A DNA stretch of 64,000 nucleotides, taken from an uncultured Prevotellaceae bacterium (GTDB lineage Bacteria; Bacteroidota; Bacteroidia; Bacteroidales; Bacteroidaceae). Under the pieces are notes generated by a model. The model was not told the DNA's origin, made no database searches, and saw only the letters and a program-made list of their open reading frames with translations. The stretch lies in the NCBI GenBank assembly GCA_900315455.1, contig OMZE01000001.1:237742-301741 (forward strand), written 5' to 3'. A program made the translations under genes and the position numbers. This document shows, one piece after another, positions 16,546 through 25,327 of this stretch; position 1 is the stretch's first letter; each line of letters begins with the position of its first letter.

Positions 16546-18939
16546 ATGAAGATTATGAAGAAAATAGCAAAATATATCGGATGTTTCCTGATGGCTGGCA
16601 TGGCAATGACGGCGTGCTCGCCCGACGACTACGCCGGACTCGACCCCAACGGAATACCCAACGTAGGTGACGCCGATGTGTCGGTGGAGATTGACCAGGA
16701 AATCAACCAGGTGAAACTCAAACTCAACAACACCGCGCAATATCCGGTTTGGATTGTTGACGGAAAGACCTATTCCACACGTAATCCATTTACCAAAATC
16801 TATGCTAACTCCGGCGACTATACCGTGGAGTACCGCGTGGGCAACCGCAACGGCATCAGTGACGGAAAGGGACAGAAGACCTTCCATTTCGACAACTCCA
16901 TTGTCGACTTCTCCAGTTATATCACACGTATGGCAGGAGCCGAGGCAGAAGGCAAACAGTGGTTTATTGCCAGTGCCGAACCCGCCCATCTGGGATGTGG
17001 CCCCTCGGGAACCGACGGCACCGAGTGGTGGTCGGCTGCTCCCAACGACAAGGCCAACTACGGTGTATATGACGATGTGGTGACCTTCATGCCCAACGGA
17101 ACTTATGTCTATGATCCGGGAGAAGGTGGCACGATGTATGTCAACAAGGAAGTCAAGGCATTCCCTGAGACCAACAACGGTACCGCCCCTGAAGACGTGA
17201 TGGTGCCCACCGACAAGCAACAGACCACCTACGACTTCACCGTGGAGGGCGACGACGTGTTCCTCGTGTTGCCTTCCCACACCAAGTTCCCCTACATCTC
17301 CAATGATGACCAGTGGAATACGCCGAAGTTCAAGATTGTGGACCTCAAGCCCAAGCACATGGAACTCATCTATGACAACGGGTCCATTGCGTGGCATTAT
17401 ATCCTCGTAACCGAGAAATCCGCTGCAGAAGAAGATTTCAAGGGATTCAAGTACGACAGCGACTGCAATATGTTCCGCACCGCCCACTATACCAACACCT
17501 ACTGGTATGCTCCGGGCTGGAACCAGATTGCCGACCCCGTACAGACTGTCAACGGCAGTGCCTTCACCCTTGCACTCCCCGAGGCGACCACCGACAAGTG
17601 GCAGTGCCAGTATTTCTTCCATACCGACATGACCACCAACTCGGCCACCAACTACGACTTCTCGTGCGTGTTCACCTCCACCAAGGACCACAACAACGTG
17701 ACGGTGAAGATCTGCGAGGAGACCGACGACGGCAAACTCTACTTCGATGAAGTGATACAACTCAAGGCCTACGAGGACTATGTGTTCTACAAGAGCGACA
17801 TGCCGGGTCTCGACCTCGCCAGCGTAAAACTCGTCTTTGACTTCGGTGGCAACCAGGCAGGCACTGAGATTACCGTCCGCGACATCGTGCTCAAGGAGCA
17901 TGGTTGCGACGATGGCACCCATATCCCCACCAAGGAGTTCAAGGGCTATACCTACGACCATGCCTGCAACATGTTCCGCACCGCACAGTTCAACAATACC
18001 TACTGGTATGCTCCGGGCTGGAACCAGATAGCCGACCCCGTGCAGACAGTCAGCGGCAGTGCCTTTACACTCAGTTTGCCAGAGGGAACTACCGACAAGT
18101 GGCAGTGCCAGTATTTCTTCCACACCGACATGACCACCAACTCGTCTACCAACTACGACTTCTCGTGCATCTTCAATTCCACCAAGGACCACAACAACGT
18201 GACGGTGAAGATCTGTGAGGAGACCGACGACGGCTTGCTCTACTTCGATGAGGTCATCCAACTCAAGGCCTATGAGGACTATGTCTTCTGCAAGAGCAAC
18301 ATGGAGGGCAAGGACATCGCCAGCGTGAAACTCGTATTCGACTTCGGTGGAAATGAGGCAGGAACCGAAATCACCATCCGCGACATCGTGCTCAAGGAGC
18401 ATGACTGTGACGACGGTGCCGGACAACCGGGCGATGCCGCCGGTCCTGGCGGAGACAATGTGATGGACTGGGACTACAACTCGGCGAGCAACCTGTGGAA
18501 GAGCGTCGATGCCACCGACTGCGAGATGTTCTTCTATTATGCTCCGGGATGGTCACAGTTGCCCGACCCGTCGCTCACCCACAAGGGCGATACCTATACC
18601 CTTCAGTTGCCGCAGGCCACTACCGATCAGTGGCAGGCACAGATGGCCTTCCGTACCAATCTGTCGGCAGCGGCTGGCGAGACCTACAACTTCTACTGTG
18701 TGATGACGCCCAACGTTGACCTCCATGGTGTGACGGTGAAACTCACCCAGACCGGCGACGACAACAACTACTTCTTCGCAGAGCGTGTCGACCTGGCTGC
18801 CTACGAGGACAATGTCATCAAGTTCAAGGCGAAGGCATGTCCTGCCGATATGCCCCAAATCAGTCTGTTCTTCGACTTTGGAGGTAATCCCGATAATACC
18901 GAAGTGGTGTTGAGCAAGATTTATTTGGAAAAGAATTAA
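16546..18939 (+). CDS. Surface glycan-binding lipoprotein (SusE/F position) with three tandem C-terminal modules
   Basis: 797 aa lipoprotein (lipobox MTAC, Cys24). Order: a PKD-like Ig domain (about 40-115), a lipocalin-like or beta-rich middle domain containing WWSAAPNDKANYGVYDD (about 130-290), then three modules starting near 297, 464 and 640. Modules 1 and 2 are nearly identical in protein and DNA (501-bp period); module 3 is a diverged copy. Each has the pattern YWYAPGWNQIADP or YYAPGWSQLPDP, DKWQ(C/A)Q and FDFGGN, resembling CBM4-type carbohydrate-binding folds. The position after susD matches surface glycan-binding proteins of known beta-glucan loci. Function is inferred as polysaccharide capture at the cell surface. 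Confidence 0.82.
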   Translation: MKIMKKIAKYIGCFLMAGMAMTACSPDDYAGLDPNGIPNVGDADVSVEIDQEINQVKLKLNNTAQYPVWIVDGKTYSTRNPFTKIYANSGDYTVEYRVGNRNGISDGKGQKTFHFDNSIVDFSSYITRMAGAEAEGKQWFIASAEPAHLGCGPSGTDGTEWWSAAPNDKANYGVYDDVVTFMPNGTYVYDPGEGGTMYVNKEVKAFPETNNGTAPEDVMVPTDKQQTTYDFTVEGDDVFLVLPSHTKFPYISNDDQWNTPKFKIVDLKPKHMELIYDNGSIAWHYILVTEKSAAEEDFKGFKYDSDCNMFRTAHYTNTYWYAPGWNQIADPVQTVNGSAFTLALPEATTDKWQCQYFFHTDMTTNSATNYDFSCVFTSTKDHNNVTVKICEETDDGKLYFDEVIQLKAYEDYVFYKSDMPGLDLASVKLVFDFGGNQAGTEITVRDIVLKEHGCDDGTHIPTKEFKGYTYDHACNMFRTAQFNNTYWYAPGWNQIADPVQTVSGSAFTLSLPEGTTDKWQCQYFFHTDMTTNSSTNYDFSCIFNSTKDHNNVTVKICEETDDGLLYFDEVIQLKAYEDYVFCKSNMEGKDIASVKLVFDFGGNEAGTEITIRDIVLKEHDCDDGAGQPGDAAGPGGDNVMDWDYNSASNLWKSVDATDCEMFFYYAPGWSQLPDPSLTHKGDTYTLQLPQATTDQWQAQMAFRTNLSAAAGETYNFYCVMTPNVDLHGVTVKLTQTGDDNNYFFAERVDLAAYEDNVIKFKAKACPADMPQISLFFDFGGNPDNTEVVLSKIYLEKN
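17437..18437 (+). repeat. 501-bp tandem duplication inside the glycan-binding protein gene
   Basis: The segment beginning TTCAAGGG at 17437 recurs from 17938 with a 501-bp (167-codon) period and long runs of identical DNA, so it is a recent in-frame domain duplication. The first bases of each unit encode DFKGFKYD and EFKGYTYD. Confidence 0.85.
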
Positions 18940-18951
18940 CCTTTCAGACAA

Positions 18952-20052
18952 ATGAGAAAATCGATGATATATAGCGCTTTCCTCGCCTGTCTCATGGCTG
19001 TTCTCGGCTGTGGAGGCGACGATGACAACGGCAACTATAAATCCACGGGGGAGATTACCTGCTCGCCAACCGAACTCACGTTCATTGCCAATGGTGGTGA
19101 ACAGACGGTCAACGTAAAGTCGAGTGGAGATTGGCTGGCTTACACCAGCGACGGATGGATAAAAGTCAATCCGCAAAACTCCACAGAGAAAACCGGTGTC
19201 CTTACTGTAAAAGTAGACGCAAACGGCACTTACGACGACCGTGAGGGTACGGTGACGGTGAAGACAGGCAACACCCGTCAGGTCATCAACGTGAAACAGC
19301 CGGGCATTCCCCGCCCGGCTGTCGATCCCACGATGAATGTCCCCGAAGGATATGAAATCGATTGGTTTGATGAGTTCACTGGTATCTCACTCGGAGCCGA
19401 CTGGAGTTATGAGGTGAAGAATGCCGGATGGGTGAACAACGAAAAGCAGAACTATGTCAACGGCAATGGCGTGACAGAAGTGAGCAACGGCACACTCAAG
19501 ATCAACTGCAAGAAGATGGATGGCAAAATCTATTCCGGACGCATCTATGCCAAAAAGAACAAGGGATGGAAATACGGATGGGTGGAAGCTAGAATCAAAC
19601 TGCCCAAAGGAAAAGGCACATGGCCGGCATTCTGGATGATGCCTGTCAATGAGAGTGACGGTTGGCCTACCTGTGGCGAGATCGACATCATGGAAGAGGT
19701 GGGATACCATCCCAATTATACCTCTTCGTCGATACATTGCAACAGTTACAACCATACCAAAGGCACGCAGAAGACGGCTGAGCGACTGACTCCAGGAGCC
19801 GAAGGCGAATTCCATGTCTATGCACTGGAATGGACCGAAAACTATATCCAGACCTATGTTGATGGCAACCCGCTGCTGCATTTCGACAACGACGGGGCGG
19901 GCAACAAGAACACCTGGCCTTTCAACAAGGAGTTCTACGTCATCCTCAACCTCGCATGGGGTGGTGACTGGGGTGGCGCACAAGGTGTCGACGAGAGCGC
20001 GCTGCCGGTGACTATGGAAGTAGATTATGTACGTGTATTTAAGAAGAAATGA
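18952..20052 (+). CDS. Glycoside hydrolase family 16 endo-beta-glucanase lipoprotein with BACON domain
   Basis: 366 aa. The N-terminus is a lipoprotein signal (MAVLGCGGDDD, with acidic residues after the Cys as in surface-exposed Bacteroidota lipoproteins). A BACON domain covers about 35-120 (CSPTELTFIANGG to INVKQPG). GH16 follows, with active-site motif GEIDIMEE: Glu243 nucleophile, Asp245, Glu248 acid/base. The ExDxxE form is typical of laminarinase- and lichenase-type GH16. It should cut beta-1,3- or mixed-linkage beta-1,3/1,4-glucan at the surface or in the periplasm. Its stop overlaps the GH3 start (ATGA). Confidence 0.93.
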   Translation: MRKSMIYSAFLACLMAVLGCGGDDDNGNYKSTGEITCSPTELTFIANGGEQTVNVKSSGDWLAYTSDGWIKVNPQNSTEKTGVLTVKVDANGTYDDREGTVTVKTGNTRQVINVKQPGIPRPAVDPTMNVPEGYEIDWFDEFTGISLGADWSYEVKNAGWVNNEKQNYVNGNGVTEVSNGTLKINCKKMDGKIYSGRIYAKKNKGWKYGWVEARIKLPKGKGTWPAFWMMPVNESDGWPTCGEIDIMEEVGYHPNYTSSSIHCNSYNHTKGTQKTAERLTPGAEGEFHVYALEWTENYIQTYVDGNPLLHFDNDGAGNKNTWPFNKEFYVILNLAWGGDWGGAQGVDESALPVTMEVDYVRVFKKK

Positions 20053-22271
20053 GAAAAATATTAGTGACTTTATTCCTCTCAGCACTTGTCTCGGGCCTGC
20101 ACGCTCAGGCCCCTGACAGGTGTGTATACCTCGATGAGTCGAAGAACATCGAGGAGAGAGTGGAGGATGCACTGAGAAGGATGACCCTCGACGAGAAAAT
20201 CGCCATCATCCATGCTCAGTCGAAGTTCTCGTCACCGGGAGTAAAGCGTCTTGGATTCCCCGACCTCTGGACCGATGACGGGCCACATGGCGTTCGCCCC
20301 GACGTGTTGTGGGATGAATGGGAACAGGCCGGACAGACCAACGACTCGTGCGTGGCATTCCCCGCCCTCACTTGTTTGGCAGCCACCTGGAACCCCTCGC
20401 TGGCACGCGCCTATGGCGAGAGTCTGGGCGAGGAAGCCCTCTACCGCAACAAGAACGTGATGCTCGGACCGGGTATCAATATCTACCGCACTCCGCTCAA
20501 TGGGCGCAACTTCGAGTATATGGGCGAAGACCCATGGCTCGCATCTCGTATGGTGGTGCCTTATGTACAGGGATTGCAGTCGAAAGGTGTGGCATCATGT
20601 GTAAAACACTATGCACTCAACAATGACGAAGAATACCGCCATCAGGTGAATGTTGTCGTCAGCGACAGGGCACTGCGGGAGATTTATCTCCCTGCATTCC
20701 ATGCTGCTGTCACCGAAGGTGGTGCATGGGCCATCATGGGTGCTTACAACCTCTACAACAACCAGCACAATTGCCACAATGAGATTCTCCTCAACAAAAT
20801 CCTGAAACAGGAATGGGGATTCGACGGTGTGGTCATCAGCGACTGGGGTGGGGCGCACAACACTTTAGAGGCCGTGAAAAACGGACTCGACCTGGAGTTC
20901 GGCACATGGACCGATGGCTTGACCATGGGGTCTACCAACGCCTACGATAACTATTTTATGGCCCAGCCTTATAAGCAACTCATCAAGGAAGGCAAACTCA
21001 CTACGAAAGAACTTGACGAGAAGGTGAGGAGAGTGTTGCGCCTGATGATGCACACCAATATGAACAGGAACCGTCCGTATGGAGCCATGTGCTCGGAGGC
21101 CCACTACGACGTGGCCCGCAAGGTGGGACAGGAAGGCATCGTGTTGCTGAAGAACGACCGGGGCGTGCTTCCCCTCCGTGAGGGAGCCAAGGTGCTCGTC
21201 GTGGGTGAGAATGCCATCAAGATGATGACTGTAGGAGGTGGCTCCTCATCGTTGAAAGCACAACATGAGATTTCTCCGTGGCAAGGCCTGAAAGAGCGTT
21301 TGGGAGACCGTGTGGAGTATGCCCGTGGATATGTGGGCGACACCACGGGAGCGTATAATGGCGTGACCACCGGACAGGATCTGGCCGATAACAGGAGCAA
21401 AAGCGAAATCCTCGGCGAGGCCGTGGGCAAAGCAATGAAAGCCGACTATGTTGTCGTTATCGGAGGATTGAACAAGAGCGACTATCAGGATTGTGAAGGA
21501 CACGACCGTAAAGAATATGGACTGCCCTATGCCCAGAATGAATTGGTGGAGGCTCTTGTAAAGGTGAATAAAAACGTAGTGTTCGTCAATATCTCGGGCA
21601 ATGCCGTGGCCATGCCTTGGCTCGACAAGGTGCCTGCAGTGGTACAGGGATGGTTCCTGGGTTCGGAGGCGGGTAAAGCCCTTGCCGATGTGCTTACAGG
21701 TGCTGTTAACCCAAGCGGAAAACTCCCATTCACCTGGTATGCACGGTTGGAAGACTGTGGCGCGCATGCCACAGGTTCTTATCCCGGCACATGGCGGCCC
21801 GACCATCAGGTCATCGACGAAGAGTATAAGGAAGATATCTATGTGGGATACCGATGGGCAGACAAGAACCGCATCAAGCCCCTCTTCGCTTTCGGACATG
21901 GACTCTCCTACACAACTTTCCGTATCAACAAGGCTGAGTTGGATAAGAATGAACTCTCAGCATCCGACTCCCTGACGGTGACGGTGAGCGTGACCAATAC
22001 GGGTTCTGTGGCAGGTGCCACAACAGTGCAACTCTATGTTTCCGACCCGAAATGTTCGCTGCCACGTCCGGAGAAAGAACTGAAGGGATTCCAGAAGGTT
22101 TACCTTCTGCCAGGTGAGCAGAAGAATGTGCGCATCACCATCGGCAAGAGTGCCTTGTCGTTCTACGATGACCGCACGCAGCAATGGACGGCAGAACCTG
22201 GTGATTTCGTAGCCCAGATAGGATTTTCTGCCAACGACATCAAGTCGAAACTGAAGTTCAGACTGAAGTAG
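20049..22271 (+). CDS. Glycoside hydrolase family 3 beta-glucosidase
   Basis: 740 aa with a signal peptide (ending near LHAQ), probably periplasmic. The N-terminal TIM-barrel domain contains the nucleophile Asp265 in GVVISDWGG. The alpha/beta sandwich domain spans about 360-600, and a C-terminal fibronectin-III-like domain is marked by LFAFGHGLSYTTF and VSVTNTGSVAGATTVQLYVS. GH3 enzymes of this type release glucose from beta-gluco-oligosaccharides, which fits removal of imported GH16 products. It is the last gene of the operon, followed by a strong terminator. Confidence 0.95.
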   Translation: MRKILVTLFLSALVSGLHAQAPDRCVYLDESKNIEERVEDALRRMTLDEKIAIIHAQSKFSSPGVKRLGFPDLWTDDGPHGVRPDVLWDEWEQAGQTNDSCVAFPALTCLAATWNPSLARAYGESLGEEALYRNKNVMLGPGINIYRTPLNGRNFEYMGEDPWLASRMVVPYVQGLQSKGVASCVKHYALNNDEEYRHQVNVVVSDRALREIYLPAFHAAVTEGGAWAIMGAYNLYNNQHNCHNEILLNKILKQEWGFDGVVISDWGGAHNTLEAVKNGLDLEFGTWTDGLTMGSTNAYDNYFMAQPYKQLIKEGKLTTKELDEKVRRVLRLMMHTNMNRNRPYGAMCSEAHYDVARKVGQEGIVLLKNDRGVLPLREGAKVLVVGENAIKMMTVGGGSSSLKAQHEISPWQGLKERLGDRVEYARGYVGDTTGAYNGVTTGQDLADNRSKSEILGEAVGKAMKADYVVVIGGLNKSDYQDCEGHDRKEYGLPYAQNELVEALVKVNKNVVFVNISGNAVAMPWLDKVPAVVQGWFLGSEAGKALADVLTGAVNPSGKLPFTWYARLEDCGAHATGSYPGTWRPDHQVIDEEYKEDIYVGYRWADKNRIKPLFAFGHGLSYTTFRINKAELDKNELSASDSLTVTVSVTNTGSVAGATTVQLYVSDPKCSLPRPEKELKGFQKVYLLPGEQKNVRITIGKSALSFYDDRTQQWTAEPGDFVAQIGFSANDIKSKLKFRLK

Positions 22272-22294
22272 AGGTGATAGTTTCTGTGTTAAGG

Positions 22295-22334
22295 CAACCG
22301 AAGATAATGTCTTCGGTTGTCTTGCTTTATTTTA
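22295..22334 (+). terminator. Rho-independent terminator of the beta-glucan operon
   Basis: A 10-bp perfect stem (CAACCGAAGA at 22295-22304, TCTTCGGTTG at 22310-22319) with a 5-nt loop, followed by TCTTGCTTTATTTT. Confidence 0.85.
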
Positions 22335-22344
22335 AAGGGTACTC

Positions 22345-22530
22345 TTTGCCACATCGTAGCGAATATAGGATGCGCCTCGGGCATCCAAACAAAAACTTCG
22401 TCTTTTGTTTGGTATTCCACTCGGCTTTCACTCATTTGCCACTTCGTGGCGAATATAGGATGCGCCTCGGGTATACAAACAAAAACTTCGGCTTTTGTTT
22501 GGTATTCCACTCGGCTTTCACTATATTTGC
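22345..22530 (+). repeat. Two tandem 90-91 bp palindromic promoter repeats
   Basis: TTTGCC recurs at 22345, 22435 and 22526, giving two units. Each unit opens with a small hairpin (GCCAC ttc GTGGC in the second; one mismatch in the first), then GAATATAGGATGCGCCTCGG, then an inverted repeat AAACAAAA/TTTTGTTT, then the -33 TTTG and a -7 element. They end about 20 bp before the next gene and point toward it. Confidence 0.85.
22498..22529 (+). promoter_or_regulatory. Repeat-borne promoter of the TPR/HTH regulator gene
   Basis: TTTG at 22498-22501, 20-bp spacer, TATATTTG at 22522-22529, 23 bp before the ATG. It is the distal end of the second repeat unit. The first unit has a weaker box (CTCATTTG at 22431-22438). 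Confidence 0.75.
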
Positions 22531-22552
22531 CAATCCAATCACCTGAAACGAT

Positions 22553-24229
22553 ATGCGACATCTTTTTATCTTGCTCGCTGTGCTCATGTCACCAACACTA
22601 TTTGCACAATATCAACTCCCCTTGCAAAAGTTGGAGGAAATAGACCGTGCGATAGCCAATTCTTCGGAATATGTGACCAAACGCGAGGCGCGGATTACTG
22701 AAGCGCGTAAGACCTTTGTCGAAGTAAAGGATACCTCGGCAAAATATGAGACGGTTTTGCAACTTTACGACCTCTACCGCCCATTCGTCAGCGACTCTGC
22801 CATCTTCTTCCTGCGCGAGGCCATACGGTTGGCTGACATCATGGGCGATGCTTCCGAAAAGGTGAGGTGCCGCTCAATGATGGCATTGCGCTGCTCCAAC
22901 ATCGGCATGTACGACGAGGCCATCGCGATACTCGACAGCATACAGACCGCAGGTATCTCTCAGCAAGCCCTGGGCGAATATTACAGGGCACGCAACAATG
23001 TGTACAATGAGTTGGCCTACTATACCCGTCTCGACAATATGCGCGAGGCCTATTACAAGGAAGCCGGCAAGTATGAAGCGCTGATGTATGAGACATTGCC
23101 ACCCGATGACCCCGACTGCTTTGCGCATCGTGAACTGAGCCTCAATGCGAAAGGCGACCTGAAAGCCGCCTTGAAAGTGAACGACGAATGGATGACGACC
23201 GTGGAGAAGGGGAGCCATCCCTATGCACTTGTCACACTCTATAGGTACCTCGACTACAAAGCCATGGGCGACTCTGTGCAGATGATGAACTGGTTGTGTG
23301 AGTCGGTTCTCGCCGATGTGAGAAACGGGGTGATGGACCAGGGGTCGATGTGGGAACTGGCCAATCAACTCCTTCTTCTCAACGACATCGACCGCGCCTA
23401 TCGCTATATCAGTTATACCAGTGATTGTGCCGGACGCTATGGCTCTCGCCAGCGCCAATGGCAGATTTCACCATTGCTCAACGAGATTGCCAAGAACTAC
23501 AAAGCGAAAAGTGAGCACACTACCAAACAGTTGTGGTTGCTCATCGCTGCCATCAGTCTGCTCTTCGTGTTGTTGCTTGGGGTGCTATTCTTCCTCAACC
23601 GGCGCAACAGGCAGTTGGCCGTGGCAAGGAATGCCCTCCACGACACCAATGCCAAACTTGCCGCCCTCAACAACGAACTGAAGGAGGCCAATCAACAACT
23701 GTCGACGACCAACGGCCAACTGGCGGTCGTCAACTCCAAACTCAAGGATGCCAACAATGTGAAAGACGAGTATATCGGACGGTTTCTGTCGCTGTGTGCG
23801 CAATATGTCGACAAACTTGACAGTTATCGAAAGATGGTGAATAAGAAGATGAAGAAAAACGAGTTGGCAGATGTGTTGCAGTTGTCGAGGTCTACTGAGT
23901 TGAAAGAACGCGAGATAGAAGAACTCAACCAGAATTTCGACTCCGCATTCCTGCACCTCTTTCCCAATTTCGTTGACGACTTCAACGCCCTTCTCATGCC
24001 CGACCTGCAGATACATCCCAAGGAGAAAGACCGCCTTTCCACCGACTTGCGTATCTTTGCCCTCATTCGACTCGGAATCGACGACTCCTCCAAAATAGCA
24101 GAGTTCCTCCACTATTCGGTGAACACTATCTACAACTATAGGGCACGTATTAAAAACGGTGCTATAGGCAACCGTGAACAATTCGAGCGCAAGGTAAAGG
24201 AAATTGGAATGCCCGATACAGGAACCTAA
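22553..24229 (+). CDS. Membrane-anchored TPR / coiled-coil / HTH regulator (DUF6377-like)
   Basis: 558 aa. A signal or membrane-entry segment at 1-20 is followed by TPR-like helical repeats (about 30-310), one transmembrane helix near 324-347 (LWLLIAAISLLFVLLLGVLFF), a coiled coil at about 350-420 (LAALNNELKEANQQLSTTNG), and a C-terminal helix-turn-helix with IAEFLHYSVNTIYNYRARIK. The layout implies periplasmic sensing by the TPR part and cytoplasmic DNA binding, as in the DUF6377-type proteins of Bacteroidota. It lies directly downstream of the beta-glucan locus and may regulate it, but no ligand or target is shown by sequence. Confidence 0.8.
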   Translation: MRHLFILLAVLMSPTLFAQYQLPLQKLEEIDRAIANSSEYVTKREARITEARKTFVEVKDTSAKYETVLQLYDLYRPFVSDSAIFFLREAIRLADIMGDASEKVRCRSMMALRCSNIGMYDEAIAILDSIQTAGISQQALGEYYRARNNVYNELAYYTRLDNMREAYYKEAGKYEALMYETLPPDDPDCFAHRELSLNAKGDLKAALKVNDEWMTTVEKGSHPYALVTLYRYLDYKAMGDSVQMMNWLCESVLADVRNGVMDQGSMWELANQLLLLNDIDRAYRYISYTSDCAGRYGSRQRQWQISPLLNEIAKNYKAKSEHTTKQLWLLIAAISLLFVLLLGVLFFLNRRNRQLAVARNALHDTNAKLAALNNELKEANQQLSTTNGQLAVVNSKLKDANNVKDEYIGRFLSLCAQYVDKLDSYRKMVNKKMKKNELADVLQLSRSTELKEREIEELNQNFDSAFLHLFPNFVDDFNALLMPDLQIHPKEKDRLSTDLRIFALIRLGIDDSSKIAEFLHYSVNTIYNYRARIKNGAIGNREQFERKVKEIGMPDTGT

Positions 24230-24264
24230 AAGTGGAGTGTATGCGAAACTAGAACGATATAACC

Positions 24265-25209
24265 ATGACAGTAAAAGAAGTTTTTGAACTGCGTAAGCAG
24301 GGTAAGATAGAAGAGGCGTATGATGCCATACGTCCCATGTATGCCGTACACAAGGGAAAATACACAACCCTCTGCATGTTTTGGACGGCGAGCGACATCC
24401 TGAAGAAACGGCTCACGGAGAAAAAGACTGCCGAGGCGGAGAAAATATTCCAGGCTTTGCTCCGTGTGTGGCCCAATGTGGAGGACAAGGATGGAAAGGC
24501 ACATTCGGCTATCTTGCACGCCGCGCTGCGGTTGAGTCAGGAGTCGAAGACATTCTCCATGCTTGGCTTTGTTCAAGAACTGCAGGTGGAAACACTGACT
24601 GATGATGATTGGAAAGCCGGTAAGACAGACCCCTCACCATCAACGAATGAGAAGCCCCATCCTTTACCGTCTACGGCACAGCGTTTGCTTACCTGCTGTT
24701 TCCATGAAATACAGCGGCAGCCCTCTCTTGACAATGCGCTTAAGGTAATGCCGCTGTTGCAGGAGGCTGTCAGAAGGAATCCACGGAGCAAGCACAACCT
24801 GCGCTATATGGCGGTGATATATAAGATTATGGGTGAACGGCAGAAAGCCATAGACATCTATCGCCAATTGCTGACACGCCATCGTGACAGTTTCCTCTTT
24901 GCCGAGTTGGCAGAGTTGACTGCAGATGATGGACCTAAGGCTGCTTTATTGTGCAGGGCCATTGTCAACCAGCGTCAGGAAAAGTTCAACACGGGTTATC
25001 GGCAGGCGCTTGCTATTTTGCTTCTTGAAAAAGACAAGCGTAGGGCTGCTTGCGAACTGCAGAAATGCCTTGCCGTACGTAAGGCTCTTGGATATCCGGT
25101 ATCCAATGAGTTGCGTCGACTTCAAGACCGGTTGGCAGGGGTGTCGGCATGCAGTGATGCAGAACAGCGTACGTTTTACCAGAAGATGATGGAAAAGTTT
25201 CCGTTGTAA
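24265..25209 (+). CDS. Tetratricopeptide-repeat protein of unknown function
   Basis: 314 aa, cytoplasmic (no signal peptide or membrane helix). It is almost entirely helical, with TPR-like units such as KIEEAYDAIRPMYAVHKGKY near the start and NPRSKHNLRYMAVIYKIMGE and RQKAIDIYRQLLTRH in the middle. A Pro/Ser-rich linker lies near 120-132. It follows the HTH regulator by 35 bp on the same strand, so the two may be co-transcribed. TPR proteins are protein-binding scaffolds; no enzymatic domain is visible and the partner is unknown. Confidence 0.75.
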   Translation: MTVKEVFELRKQGKIEEAYDAIRPMYAVHKGKYTTLCMFWTASDILKKRLTEKKTAEAEKIFQALLRVWPNVEDKDGKAHSAILHAALRLSQESKTFSMLGFVQELQVETLTDDDWKAGKTDPSPSTNEKPHPLPSTAQRLLTCCFHEIQRQPSLDNALKVMPLLQEAVRRNPRSKHNLRYMAVIYKIMGERQKAIDIYRQLLTRHRDSFLFAELAELTADDGPKAALLCRAIVNQRQEKFNTGYRQALAILLLEKDKRRAACELQKCLAVRKALGYPVSNELRRLQDRLAGVSACSDAEQRTFYQKMMEKFPL

Positions 25210-25269
25210 AGACGAGGAAAATCATACCTCTTGCAGGTAGCAAAGCATAGGGATGGATAAAGAAAAACT

Positions 25270-25303
25270 GGGCACTTGCCAATGTGGTAAGTGCCCGGTT
25301 TTA
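25270..25303. terminator. Terminator between convergent genes
   Basis: An 11-bp stem (GGGCACTTGCC at 25270-25280, GGTAAGTGCCC at 25286-25296, one G-U pair) followed by GGTTTTATTT. Confidence 0.8.
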
Positions 25304-25327
25304 TTTCAAGGATTGCTACCGCAGATG

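Noticed and set aside
16450-18426. Long antisense open frame (658 aa) over the glycan-binding protein gene
   Set aside because: It mirrors the codon bias and the internal duplication of the true gene, with no promoter or family similarity.
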